A stretch of DNA of 64,000 bases from Frondihabitans sp. PAMC 28766 (GTDB taxonomy: Bacteria > Actinomycetota > Actinomycetes > Actinomycetales > Microbacteriaceae): positions 620,001 to 684,000 of the forward strand of contig NZ_CP014513.1 in the NCBI RefSeq assembly GCF_001577365.1. The letters are read 5' to 3'. Shown here one piece after another: positions 42,957 to 50,827 of this stretch. The translations under genes and the position numbers were made by a program. How positions within the stretch are numbered: the stretch's first letter is position 1; each line of letters begins with the position of its first letter. The notes under the pieces were generated by a model, which saw only the letters and a list, made by a program, of their open reading frames with translations, had not been told where the DNA came from and made no database searches.

Positions 42957-43087
42957 GCACCACGCGATCCCATGGCTTGAGCGGAATCGCGTGGTTCCAC
43001 CCGACCTCACCCGCCCGCGGTCCACTCGAACCACCGACGTCGGGTCGCACCACGCGATCCCGTGGCGTGAGCGGGATCGCGTGGTTC
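42957..43087. repeat. Intergenic palindromic element, family D, two tandem copies
   Basis: Units at 42957-42997 and 43047-43087 share GCACCACGCGATCCC, TGGC-TGAGCGG and ATCGCGTGGTTC; each is itself an inverted repeat (ACCACGCGAT/ATCGCGTGGT). An outer pair TCGAACCAC (43026-43034) and GTGGTTCGA brackets copy 2. Diverged relatives lie at 21466-21515 and about 50962-51035. Gap between the DUF1992 and ogt genes. Confidence 0.65.
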
Positions 43088-43122
43088 GACGACGGGACGG
43101 GGCCGGCGAGCGCCCCCGGCGA

Positions 43123-43638
43123 CTAGGCGAAGAGGGCAGGCTGCACGGCCTGCGCCTTCTCGAGCCCGAGCAGCCACTGCTTGCGCTCGACGCCCCCGCC
43201 GAAGCCGGTCATGGCACCGGAGGCACCGATCACGCGGTGGCACGGCACGACGATGCTGAGCGGGTTGCGCCCATTTGCCAGCCCTACGGCGCGCACCGCC
43301 TTCGGGTGGCCCAGCGCCAGGGCGATCTCGCCGTAGGTGCGGGTCTCGCCATAGGGGATCGCCCGCAACTGCTGCCAGACGGCCAGCTGGAAGTCGGTGC
43401 CGACCGGGGCTGTCGGCAGGTCGAACGCGCTGCGCGACCCGGCGAAGTACTCGCCGAGCTGGGCCGTCACCCCGCCGAAGACGCGGTCGGCGTCGGCTCT
43501 GTCGAGCCGAGGCCCGAAGGTCGACGCATCGGGCGCATGCCTGTGCTCGACCATGTACAGCGCACGGAGGGCGTCGGTCTCGTCGTCGGCGACGAGGGTG
43601 AGGAGGCCGATGGGGGAGTCGATGACGGTGTAGCTCAT
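43123..43638 (-). CDS. ogt: Methylated-DNA-[protein]-cysteine S-methyltransferase
   Basis: 171-aa suicide alkyltransferase repairing O6-alkylguanine. Catalytic Cys in VVPCHRVIG, preceded by YGEIALALGHPKAVRAVG with the DNA-binding helix and Arg finger; closing FGGGVERKQWLLGLE. ATG 43638 overlaps the stop of the upstream Ada-AlkA gene by ATGA, so both are one alkylation-repair operon. Confidence 0.95.
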   Translation of the reverse strand: MSYTVIDSPIGLLTLVADDETDALRALYMVEHRHAPDASTFGPRLDRADADRVFGGVTAQLGEYFAGSRSAFDLPTAPVGTDFQLAVWQQLRAIPYGETRTYGEIALALGHPKAVRAVGLANGRNPLSIVVPCHRVIGASGAMTGFGGGVERKQWLLGLEKAQAVQPALFA

Positions 43639-45338
43639 GCGGGAATCCTTTCGGGGTTCGTGTCGGGGAGACCGGCGAGGCCGACCGCAGCGGCCAGAGT
43701 CGGCAGAGCGGGCAGCGAGTCGGCGGGGAGGGAGTTGACGGCGTGCGTTCCCGCCGCCCAGAGGTATTGCACGGCATAGGCGCGCCACGGCGACCAGGCG
43801 AGCGACCGCGCGTCGAGCGCCGGGCGCGAAGCGAGGCCGCTGCTCTCGATCAGGCCGAGCGACTCGCCCGCCTTGAGCACCCCGAGGTCGCCGCCGACCC
43901 AGGCGTCGGGGTCGCCGAGGGCACGCATGGCGATCGTCTCGACCGTCCACGGCCCGATCCCCGGCAGCGCGAGCAGCGCCGCCCGCGCGACCTGCCAGTC
44001 GGAGCCGGCACCCAGATCGACCGCGCCCTCGGCGAGCGCGGTGGCCATGGCGAGCAGGGTCCGTCGCCGCGAGGCAGGCATCCGCAGGATCCCGTCGAGC
44101 TCGGAGGGCGCATCGGCACGCCCGGCACCCGGGTCGACGGTCGCGTCGCCCGAGCCCGTCAGGGCCGGTCGACTCGCGGCGGCCACGACCTGCGCCCCCG
44201 TCGGGAAGAGCCGCGTGAGGCCTCCGGCCGGGTCGACGATCGGGTCGCCGAGCGCCTCCACGAGACGCCCGGCGTGGGTCCGCGCCGCAGCCGTCGAGAC
44301 CTGCTGGCCTAGCACGGCACGCATCGCAAAGGCCTCAGGATCGAGGATGCGAGGCACCCGCCGCCCGGGGGCAGCCTCGACGAGGGGTCGCAGCTGCTCG
44401 TCCGAAGCGAGGGCAGCCTCGATGGCCGCCGGGTCGGCGTCCAGATCGAGCAGACGTCGGCAGCGGCTGACGGCCGCACCCACATCGCGCACGTCGGTGA
44501 GATGCAGCGTGACCGGGAAGGCGCCGTTCTCGGGCGGGTGGACCTCGACGATGCCGTGGCCGCGGGGGAGTCGGACGGTGGCGCGGTAGGCGCCGTCGCG
44601 GTACTCCTCGACGCCGGGCACGGCGGTGGCGACGAGGTGGCCGAGGAGGTTGGACGGTTCGAGGGGCTGGCGGTAGGAGAGGCGGAGGCGGAGGGTGGCC
44701 CAGGCGGCGGGCGCGGGCGCGCCCAGCGCAGCCGACGCGGCGCGGCCAGCAGCGGCGCGGCCAGCAGCGGCGCGACCACGCGCCGCCTGCCGCAGCTCGC
44801 GCGGCGTCGCCGCGTACGTCGCCCTCACCACCTCGTTGAATGCGCGCACCGACGAGAACCCCGCCGCGAAGGCGACGTCGGCGAGCGGGAGGTCGCTGGT
44901 CTCGATGAGGGTGCGCGCCGACTGGGCGCGCTGAGCCTGGGCGAGGGCGGCCGGACCTGCGCCGAGCTCGTCACGCAGCAGGCGCTCGACCTGCCGGTCG
45001 CTGTAGCCGAGGCGCGCCGCGAGCGCCGGCACCCCGTCGCGGTCGACGACGCCGTCGCCGATGAGCCGCATCGCCCGCGCGACCGTGTCGGAGCGGATGC
45101 TCCACTCGGGCGAGCCCGGCGTCGCGTCGGGGCGGCAGCGTTTGCACGCGCGGAAGCCGGCGGCCTGGGCGGCGGCGGCCGACGGGTAGAACGACATGTT
45201 CTCGTCGCGCGGAGTGCGCGCCGGGCAGCTCGGCCGGCAGTAGATGCCGGTCGTGTGGACGGCCGTGTAGAAGAAGCCGTCGAACCGCGCATCACGGCTG
45301 CGAACCGCGCCGCGGCAGAGGGTGTCGTCGAGCTGCAT
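43635..45338 (-). CDS. Ada-type regulator fused to AlkA DNA glycosylase
   Basis: 567-aa three-part protein: Ada methylphosphotriester domain with Cys4 zinc site (GIYCRPSCPART ... CKRCRP, about residues 35-72); AraC HTH (VPALAARLGYSDRQVERLL and VAFAAGFSSVRAFNEV); then AlkA with its N-terminal domain and HhH-GPD (LPGIGPWTVETIAMRALG ... GGDLGV, catalytic Asp). It senses DNA methyl damage through the first Cys, activates transcription and excises 3-methyladenine. An Ala/Arg repeat (RAAAGRAAAGRAAS) links the parts. ATG 45338 has GAGGA upstream. Followed by ogt with a 4-bp overlap. Confidence 0.93.
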   Translation of the reverse strand: MQLDDTLCRGAVRSRDARFDGFFYTAVHTTGIYCRPSCPARTPRDENMSFYPSAAAAQAAGFRACKRCRPDATPGSPEWSIRSDTVARAMRLIGDGVVDRDGVPALAARLGYSDRQVERLLRDELGAGPAALAQAQRAQSARTLIETSDLPLADVAFAAGFSSVRAFNEVVRATYAATPRELRQAARGRAAAGRAAAGRAASAALGAPAPAAWATLRLRLSYRQPLEPSNLLGHLVATAVPGVEEYRDGAYRATVRLPRGHGIVEVHPPENGAFPVTLHLTDVRDVGAAVSRCRRLLDLDADPAAIEAALASDEQLRPLVEAAPGRRVPRILDPEAFAMRAVLGQQVSTAAARTHAGRLVEALGDPIVDPAGGLTRLFPTGAQVVAAASRPALTGSGDATVDPGAGRADAPSELDGILRMPASRRRTLLAMATALAEGAVDLGAGSDWQVARAALLALPGIGPWTVETIAMRALGDPDAWVGGDLGVLKAGESLGLIESSGLASRPALDARSLAWSPWRAYAVQYLWAAGTHAVNSLPADSLPALPTLAAAVGLAGLPDTNPERIPA

Positions 45339-45444
45339 GGGTCCATCCTCGTTCATGCCGCCGACAAAGACTCGCGAGAATACGACACGGCAGTGGCCCA
45401 GGAACACCAGGGCCCGCGGGAGCGCGACAGCTGTCGGGTGGACA

Positions 45445-46644
45445 ATGGAACAAATGAGATCTCTGCGGCTCGTCACCATCGTCATGGCTCTGACGTGCGG
45501 GTTCACGGTGGCCAACATCTACTACTCGCAGCCCCTGCTCGGGCTGATCTCGCGCGACTTCCACGTGACGGAGGGCGCGGCGGCCCTCGTCGTGACGCTG
45601 ACGCAACTCGGTTACGCGTTCGGGATGATCCTGCTGGTGCCACTGGGCGACAAGGTCGAGAACCGCGGTCTTGCGGCGTGGACACTGCTGGGCACGGCTG
45701 CGGCCCTTGCGGTCGCCGCGTTCGCACCCACGTTCGGAGTCTTCTTGGCGGTGTCGGTGCTGGTCGGCATCACCTCGGTCGTCGTGCAGGTGATCGTGCC
45801 CATCGCCGCCAACCTCGCACCCGCGGGGCAGGGCGGTCGCGTGGTCGGGCAGGTCATGATGGGCCTGCTGCTGGGCATCCTGCTGGCCCGCACGCTGTCG
45901 AGCTTCGTCGCGGCGGCCTGGGGCTGGCAGACGATCTACCTGATCTCGGCGTGCGTGATGGTGGTGCTGTCGCTGCTGCTGTTCCGGGTGCTGCCGAAGC
46001 GCTACCCGCACGAGCCGATGTCGTACCCGGCCCTGGTGAAGTCGATGCTGACGCTGGTGCGACGCCACGAGCCGCTCCGCCGCCGGGCCCTCAGCCAGGC
46101 GCTGATCTTCGGGGCCTTCACCGCGTTCTGGACGGCGATCGCCTTCCACCTCATCGCCCAGTTCGGGTTCGGGCAGACCGCGATCGGGCTGTTCGCGCTC
46201 GTCGGTGCCGCGGGCGCACTGGCCGCGCCGATTGCCGGGCGACTCGGTGACCGCGGCCTGGGGCACATCGCCAGCGGCGCGGCCCTCGTGCTGGCGATCG
46301 TGGCCCTCGTGATCGCCGCCGTCTTCCAGGGCGACATCATCCTGCTCGGGGCGGGCGGCGTGCTGCTCGACTTCGCCGTGCAGACGCATCAGGTGCTCGG
46401 GCAGCACGAGGTCTACGCCCTCGACCCGGGCGCCCGATCGCGCATGAACAGCGTCTACATGTTCACGCTGTTCATCGGCGGCGCGATCTCGTCGGCCATC
46501 ACCGGCACGCTCTACGCGGTCGGCGGGTGGGACGCCGTGTGCATCTTCGCGGCGGCGCTGCCGTTCGTCGGGCTGCTGATCTGGGCGGCGCACCACGTAC
46601 GGCACGTCCGGCTGGCGCGGGTGCTGCTCGGCAGTCGGTCGTAG
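45445..46644 (+). CDS. MFS transporter (YnfM-like, DHA1 type), paralogue 1
   Basis: 399-aa, 12-helix MFS permease: NIYYSQPLLGLISRDF in helix 1, motif A-like LVPLGDKVENR, GQVMMGLLLGILLARTLS in helix 5 and FQGDIILLGAGGVLLDFAVQ followed by QHEVYALDPGARSRMN. Same subfamily as the gene at 56480-57679 (YWSQPLL, VDPQARSRLN), about 35-40% alike by eye. ATG 45445 or 45454; a GACAAT -10 precedes the latter by 7 nt. Divergent from Ada-AlkA. A family B palindrome follows the stop, as it does for its paralogue. Confidence 0.88.
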   Translation: MEQMRSLRLVTIVMALTCGFTVANIYYSQPLLGLISRDFHVTEGAAALVVTLTQLGYAFGMILLVPLGDKVENRGLAAWTLLGTAAALAVAAFAPTFGVFLAVSVLVGITSVVVQVIVPIAANLAPAGQGGRVVGQVMMGLLLGILLARTLSSFVAAAWGWQTIYLISACVMVVLSLLLFRVLPKRYPHEPMSYPALVKSMLTLVRRHEPLRRRALSQALIFGAFTAFWTAIAFHLIAQFGFGQTAIGLFALVGAAGALAAPIAGRLGDRGLGHIASGAALVLAIVALVIAAVFQGDIILLGAGGVLLDFAVQTHQVLGQHEVYALDPGARSRMNSVYMFTLFIGGAISSAITGTLYAVGGWDAVCIFAAALPFVGLLIWAAHHVRHVRLARVLLGSRS

Positions 46645-46702
46645 CGGCCGTCGCTGATCGGCTGGCCCAGTGCCTCTGCCGTTCGGGGGCTTCTGCCGTG
46701 GT

Positions 46703-46792
46703 GTCGCGAAATCGCGACCGATTCGGCCTCCGAGTCACACTGGTTACTGCCGCCGGGTGGTTTTCAGCCGGCCGAGGTCGCGATTTCGCGAC
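46703..46792. repeat. 90-bp palindromic element, family B, copy 1
   Basis: GTCGCGAAATCGCGAC (46703-46718) and GTCGCGATTTCGCGAC (46777-46792) form perfect ends, each itself palindromic. Inside are CCGATTCG, CGAGTCACA and GTTACTGCCGCCGGG, all shared in order with copy 2 at 56384-56473, which is also exactly 90 bp. Lies 58 bp after the MFS stop. Nothing else is seen in the 46645-46879 gap except a thioesterase promoter. Confidence 0.8.
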
Positions 46793-46834
46793 AGGATCAC
46801 CGCGCCGCTGCGGCGGGGGCATCGACCGGGCAAC

Positions 46835-46840
46835 TAGGCT
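46835..46840 (+). promoter_or_regulatory. -10 box of the thioesterase gene
   Basis: TAGGCT lies 10 nt before GTG 46850, which is in frame with the gene and could be a leaderless start. ATG 46880 with GAAGGAG is the alternative used here. Confidence 0.45.
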
Positions 46841-46879
46841 GGGTGAGTTGTGCAGCGCAAGCCAGACGAAGGAGTCGAC

Positions 46880-47437
46880 ATGACCGACGATGCAGGATCC
46901 CGCCCCACCGAGACTGCCGGCGCGGCCGAGCCCGCCAGCGCCACCGACGCCCCGACACGCCAGAAGACCGTCACCTGGAGCGACCCGCACGTCTCGGCCG
47001 CGGCGGCTCGCACCATGTCGGGGCTCGAGTTCATGCAGGCGCTGATCGCGGGAGAGCTGCCGCCGCCGCCCATCCTCGCGCTGATGAACCTCGAGGCCGT
47101 CTCAGCCGAGGTGGGCCGCGCCGAGTTCCGCTGCACACCCGACGAGTCGCACTACAACCCGATCGGCGCGGTGCACGGCGGCTTCGTCTGCACGGTGCTC
47201 GACTCCGTGCTGGGTTGCGCGACGCAGACGACGCTGCCCGCGGGGCAGGGCTACACGTCGCTCGAGATCAAGGTGAGCTATCTGCGAGCACTCTCGGCGA
47301 CGAGCGGCGTGCTGACCGCCGTGGGCCGGGTGTCGAAGCCCGGCCGACGGGCAGCCTTCGCCGAGGGAGAGGTGCGCGACGCCGAGGGCAAGCTCGTCGC
47401 CACGGCCACGAGCACGCTCCTCGTCTTCCCCGTGTAA
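46880..47437 (+). CDS. PaaI-family thioesterase
   Basis: 185-aa hotdog-fold acyl-CoA thioesterase. Core: FRCTPDESHYNPIGAVHGGFVCTVLDSVLG (in two parts), where HGG and the following Asp/Ser region form the active site, then YTSLEIKVSYLRAL and GRRAAFAEGEVRDAEGKL. A disordered Ala/Thr N-terminus precedes the fold. ATG 46880 has a strong GAAGGAG 5 nt upstream. Hydrolyses aromatic or medium-chain acyl-CoA in related proteins; substrate not inferable. Confidence 0.88.
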   Translation: MTDDAGSRPTETAGAAEPASATDAPTRQKTVTWSDPHVSAAAARTMSGLEFMQALIAGELPPPPILALMNLEAVSAEVGRAEFRCTPDESHYNPIGAVHGGFVCTVLDSVLGCATQTTLPAGQGYTSLEIKVSYLRALSATSGVLTAVGRVSKPGRRAAFAEGEVRDAEGKLVATATSTLLVFPV

Positions 47438-47450
47438 GCCGAAACCCCCT

Positions 47451-47524
47451 CCGTTTTACCTATAGGTGCGGCCCTCGCACACGGAAATTTCTGTGCGGCA
47501 ACGGCCTACCTATAGGTAAAACGG
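47451..47524. repeat. Intergenic palindromic element, family A, copy 2
   Basis: CCGTTTTACCTATAGGT (47451-47467) and ACCTATAGGTAAAACGG (47508-47524) are perfect complements. The loop has a nested CACACGGAAATTTCTGTG stem and the GTGCGGCA core shared with copy 1. Lies between convergent genes (thioesterase and MBL-fold) and is 74 bp, the same length as copy 1. Confidence 0.75.
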
Positions 47525-47537
47525 AAGGGGGCAGGGG

Positions 47538-48173
47538 TCAGAGGGTGATCGACGAACCGTCGGCCAGGGTGACGAGCTCGAGGCCGGTGAGCTGCTGGGT
47601 GAATTGCGCGAAGGAGCCGCGGCCCGCATCGCTCAGCATGAGGTCGTGGATCTGCACGGCGCGCTTCGGCTTGACGGCGCGCACGTAGTCGATCTGCTCG
47701 CCGAGCTTCGCCCACGGGCCGCTGGTCGGCACGAGCAGGGTCTCGACCGTGGCGTCGGGCACGAAGTACGAGTCGCCGGGGTGGAAGACGTTGCCGTCGA
47801 CCAGGTAGCCGACGTTGCTCATGAGGGGGATGTCGGCGTGGATGATCGCGTGGTTCTCACCGAAGACGACCACGTCGAATCCTGCGGCGTCGAAGGTGTC
47901 GCCCGCCTTGACGGCGACGACGCGGCCGCCGTGGTCGCCGAGCTCGGCGGCCACGTTCGCCGGGGCCCAGACGTGCAGCGCGGGCTGAGCGTCGAGGGCG
48001 GCGTTCAGGATGCCGGCGTCGAAGTGGTCGGGGTGGTCGTGCGTGACGAGCACAGCGGTGGTGCCGGCGACGAGCTCGGCGGAGTTGGGGGTATAAGCGC
48101 CCGGGTCGATCACGAGGGTGCTGTCGCCCTTGGTGAGCACAACGGTGGCGTGGGTGTATTTCGTGAGTTCCAT
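47538..48173 (-). CDS. MBL-fold metallo-hydrolase (UlaG-like)
   Basis: 211-aa metallo-beta-lactamase-fold protein: LVTHDHPDHFDAG holds the zinc HxHxDH motif, GENHAIIHADIP and HPGDSYFVPDA the further ligands. It resembles the L-ascorbate-6-phosphate lactonase (UlaG)-type short MBL hydrolases. The start is leaderless: TATAGT on the minus strand lies 7 nt before ATG 48173. Divergent from a MarR gene with one dyad between them, so it is likely repressed by that MarR. Confidence 0.87.
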   Translation of the reverse strand: MELTKYTHATVVLTKGDSTLVIDPGAYTPNSAELVAGTTAVLVTHDHPDHFDAGILNAALDAQPALHVWAPANVAAELGDHGGRVVAVKAGDTFDAAGFDVVVFGENHAIIHADIPLMSNVGYLVDGNVFHPGDSYFVPDATVETLLVPTSGPWAKLGEQIDYVRAVKPKRAVQIHDLMLSDAGRGSFAQFTQQLTGLELVTLADGSSITL

Positions 48174-48183
48174 GCCGTCAACT

Positions 48184-48200
48184 ATACAGGCAAGCTGTAT
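48184..48200. promoter_or_regulatory. Shared MarR operator in a 36-bp divergent gap
   Basis: ATACAGGCAAGCTGTAT: 6-bp perfect arms, 5-nt spacer. It overlaps -10 boxes of both genes (TATAGT toward the MBL gene, TATTGT toward marR) and both starts lie within 10-11 nt, so binding would block two leaderless promoters at once. Confidence 0.65.
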
Positions 48201-48209
48201 TGTTGCCGC

Positions 48210-48659
48210 ATGGCCATTGGAGACCGACATCCCGAGTTCACCCTCGACGACGCCAACGAGCTGCGGCGGGCCATCGGCGAGAGCGTGCGGGCGATCCGCC
48301 GGTCCGAGCCGACGCCCGAGGGGCAGATCGAGGCGCTCGGCTTTCTCGCCCGCGACGGCGCGCAGAGCATAGCCGCCCTCGCGCGGCTGCGGAGAGTTCG
48401 CCACCAGAGCATGAGCGCCACCGTCGCCGACCTCGAGGCGCAGGGGCTCGTCGAGCGCGCGGCCGACCCGTCGGACGCGCGAGGTGTGCTCGTCTCGTTG
48501 ACGGTCGCAGGATCCGAGATGATCGCCGAGTCGCGCATCAGGCGGTCGGGTCGCATCCTGGAGGCCGCGAACCGGGTGCTGTCGCCCGCTGAGCGCGCCA
48601 CGCTCGCCACCGCTGCCGTGGCACTCGACAAGCTGTGCGCGGCGCTGCTCGCCGAGTGA
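48210..48659 (+). CDS. MarR-family transcriptional regulator
   Basis: 149-aa winged-helix regulator: PEGQIEALGFLARDG, IAALARLRRVRHQSMSATVA (recognition helix), LEAQGLVERAADPSDARGVL with the wing Asp-x-Arg. Helical ends make the dimer. Leaderless ATG 48210 with the dyad directly upstream implies autorepression and control of the MBL-fold gene. The signal is unknown. Confidence 0.9.
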   Translation: MAIGDRHPEFTLDDANELRRAIGESVRAIRRSEPTPEGQIEALGFLARDGAQSIAALARLRRVRHQSMSATVADLEAQGLVERAADPSDARGVLVSLTVAGSEMIAESRIRRSGRILEAANRVLSPAERATLATAAVALDKLCAALLAE

Positions 48660-48670
48660 CCGGGGCGGCC

Positions 48671-48771
48671 GGGCGGCGGGGCGCGGTGCGACGCGGCGGG
48701 GCCGGAGAGGCGCGGCCTGAGAGGGGGGCGGGCGGCGGGGCGCGGTGCGACGCGGCGCGGCCGGAGAGGCG
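48671..48771. repeat. Direct repeat of a GC-rich unit
   Basis: Unit GGGCGGCGGGGCGCGGTGCG plus about 22 further bases occurs at 48671-48712 and 48730-48771 (59-bp period), differing at one or two positions. It fills the gap between the convergent marR and LysR genes. No coding signal. Confidence 0.7.
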
Positions 48772-48788
48772 CCGCTCGCGGGCACGGC

Positions 48789-49730
48789 TCAGTGCGATGC
48801 GGCGAGCGCCCGATCCTGCGCGTTGACAGCCTGGCGCGCGGCCTGGAGGCACGCGCTGATGGCGGGGTCGCGCTGGCTCGTGGTGCGGGTGAGGCCGATG
48901 ATGCTGCGGTCGATGCCGGGCTTCACGTCGAGCGCCACGATGTCGGGGTTCGAGCGGGCGATGGTCTCGGGCAGCAGGGCGATGCCTGCGCCGGTCGCGA
49001 CGACTGCGGCGAGCACGTCGAGGCCCTCGAACTCCCAGCGGCGGCGCGGGTCGGCGGCCAGCTTCGACAGGAAGGCGTCGGCGGCCTCGCGACTGTCTTT
49101 GCCGACGGGCGCCGAGAGCCAGGTGAACTGGGGCACGATCTTCCGCAGTACGGAGGTCGACAGCGGGGCCTCGGGCGCGAACGCCGCCGCGTCGTGCGAC
49201 CGCCCGACGGCCAGCACCACGGGCTCGCGCCGCAGCACTGTCAGCGTCAGGCCGGCGCGAGCGACAGGCTCGGCCTGCGACCAGTCGTCGGTGACCACGA
49301 GGTCGGCCGCCCCGTCGAGCACGGCGCTGACGCCGCCCGCCGTCGTGTGGGCCTCGCGGGCCAGGATCGTGAGCCCGGTGTGCTCCTCTTGCAGGCGCGC
49401 GAAGTGCGGCGCCAGAAGGGCCGCGAGCCCGGGGATGCAGTGGATCTCGACGCTGCCCGAGATGCTGCCCGCGCGCTCGCGCATGAGGTTCTGCGCGTAC
49501 TCGACGGCGCCGAGGATGAAATCGGCCTGCTCGGCGAGGTCGCGCCCGGCCGCGGTGAGGTGCGCGCTGCGAGCGGTGCGCTGAATCAGGGCGATGCCGG
49601 CCTCGCGCTCGAGCGTCGCCAGCTGCTGCGACACGGCCGACGACGAGTAGCCCAGCTCGGCCGCCGCGGCACTGATGCTGCCGAGCGATCGGAAGCGCTG
49701 CAGGATCTCGAGGCGGTGCAGATCGAGCAT
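48789..49730 (-). CDS. LysR-family transcriptional regulator
   Basis: 313-aa full LysR protein: HTH (LEILQRFRSLGSISAAAAEL, YSSSAVSQQLATLEREAG) and a C-terminal substrate domain of the type-2 periplasmic-binding fold (GLAALLAPHFARLQEE, ADLVVTDDW, VVATGAGIALLPETIA). It is divergent from the 35-aa peptide gene, with a CTTACC/GGTAAG dyad (49739-49757) in the gap as a candidate site. Target unknown. Confidence 0.9.
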   Translation of the reverse strand: MLDLHRLEILQRFRSLGSISAAAAELGYSSSAVSQQLATLEREAGIALIQRTARSAHLTAAGRDLAEQADFILGAVEYAQNLMRERAGSISGSVEIHCIPGLAALLAPHFARLQEEHTGLTILAREAHTTAGGVSAVLDGAADLVVTDDWSQAEPVARAGLTLTVLRREPVVLAVGRSHDAAAFAPEAPLSTSVLRKIVPQFTWLSAPVGKDSREAADAFLSKLAADPRRRWEFEGLDVLAAVVATGAGIALLPETIARSNPDIVALDVKPGIDRSIIGLTRTTSQRDPAISACLQAARQAVNAQDRALAASH

Positions 49731-49840
49731 CGTTTCTCCTTACCCCAGCCCTCGGTAAGAGCCGCTTGTACCGATGGTCGCGCACGATGAGAATTGAGTC
49801 AAGACTTCAGCACCACACCTACTCAAAGAAAGGCCCACTC

Positions 49841-49948
49841 ATGGCTTCGAACAACACCAACCCCATCGCCCGCATCTTCAGCACCGTCTGGGCCGAGTCC
49901 AAGCGCGCCAGCCAGGGCGTCGCCGCTCGCCCCGTCGTCAAGCGCTGA
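49841..49948 (+). CDS. 35-aa peptide of unknown function
   Basis: MASNNTNPIARIFSTVWAES is followed by a basic tail ending PVVKR. An AAAGG ribosome site lies 8-10 nt before ATG 49841, a plausible promoter (TTGTAC, then GAGAAT at about 49787) lies upstream, and a strong stem terminator is at 50017. These surround a gene-length unit of about 250 nt, arguing that it is expressed. It is amphipathic and cationic with no signal or membrane helix. I do not recognise a family. Confidence 0.55.
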   Translation: MASNNTNPIARIFSTVWAESKRASQGVAARPVVKR

Positions 49949-50016
49949 TCGCCGATCGCCGGCTGATACGCGCTGGCTGACACGCGCTGACCGACTAGCG
50001 GTGGGCAACTAGCGCT

Positions 50017-50050
50017 GAGCCCCGGTTCCTGCCCTGCAGGCCCGGGGCTC
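50017..50050 (+). terminator. Stem-loop terminator
   Basis: GAGCCCCGG (50017-50025) pairs with CCGGGGCTC (50042-50050), 16-nt loop, followed by TTCT. It ends the unit containing the 35-aa peptide gene. Confidence 0.7.
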
Positions 50051-50104
50051 TTCTGCGTCCGCCGCCGGCTGGCACGCACCGCGCCTTTCGGCCAGGATCG
50101 ACGT

Positions 50105-50827
50105 GTGCCTGCCGAACAGCCCCGCCTCCTGCTCGTCGACGTCACCGACCGTGAGCGCCGCGACCCCTCGTTCGCGGCCGAACTCCAGGCGCTCACGGCC
50201 AGCGCGGCCGCGACTGCCGCTGCGGCGGGGTTCGACGTGCGGCGCGTGGCCTCCGACGGCCCCAGCCTGGCGGCAGAATTCGACCGCGCCGACGTCGTGT
50301 TGCTCATGGGAGGCGAGGACGTCGATCCTGCCCTCTACGGCGGAGCCGAGAGCTACCCGCACCGTGACCAGATCTTCGCCGACGCCGACCGGGCCCAGGT
50401 CGCGCTTGTGCGCGAGGCCCTCGACGAAGGAGTGCCGCTGATCGGCATCTGCCGTGGCATGCAGGTGATCAACGTGGCGCTCGGCGGCGACCTCGTGCAG
50501 CACCTGCACGAGGGCGGGCACGTGGCGCCCAACCCGGCCGAGAGCATGGTCGCGCACGCGGTGTCGCTTGTCGAGGGCAGCGCCCTCGCCCGGCTGCTCG
50601 GCGCGACCGAGCTCGACGTGCAGTCGTCGCACCACCAGGCCGTCGGCACCGTCGGCCGTGATCTGCGCGTCGTAGCGCGGGCCGACGACGGCACCGTCGA
50701 GGCGATCGAGCACGCGACATCTCCCCTGTGGGCCGTGCAGTGGCACCCCGAAGACGCAGGATCGACGGGCACTGTTCTCGTCGACCTGCTGGCCGCCGCC
50801 CGCGCTCGCCTCGCGCCGCGCTCGTAG
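50105..50827 (+). CDS. Class I glutamine amidotransferase-like (gamma-glutamyl-GABA hydrolase/PuuD type)
   Basis: 240-aa peptidase C26-type hydrolase. LLMGGEDVDPALYGG and DRAQVALVREALDEGVP are typical of PuuD; GICRGMQVINVALGG has the nucleophile Cys; DVQSSHHQAVG and VQWHPED give the catalytic His and acid. Cleaves gamma-glutamyl amides such as gamma-Glu-GABA. GTG 50105 chosen because the conserved strand LLLVDVTD begins nearby. No other polyamine genes are in the window. Confidence 0.87.
   Translation: MPAEQPRLLLVDVTDRERRDPSFAAELQALTASAAATAAAAGFDVRRVASDGPSLAAEFDRADVVLLMGGEDVDPALYGGAESYPHRDQIFADADRAQVALVREALDEGVPLIGICRGMQVINVALGGDLVQHLHEGGHVAPNPAESMVAHAVSLVEGSALARLLGATELDVQSSHHQAVGTVGRDLRVVARADDGTVEAIEHATSPLWAVQWHPEDAGSTGTVLVDLLAAARARLAPRS

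Noticed and set aside
42957..43087. Possible CRISPR array
   Set aside because: Only two repeats, each an internal palindrome, with no further spacers and no cas genes nearby.
46703..46792. Insertion sequence or att site
   Set aside because: The 90-bp element codes nothing, has no transposase beside it and no clear target duplication or tRNA target; I keep it as a palindromic repeat.
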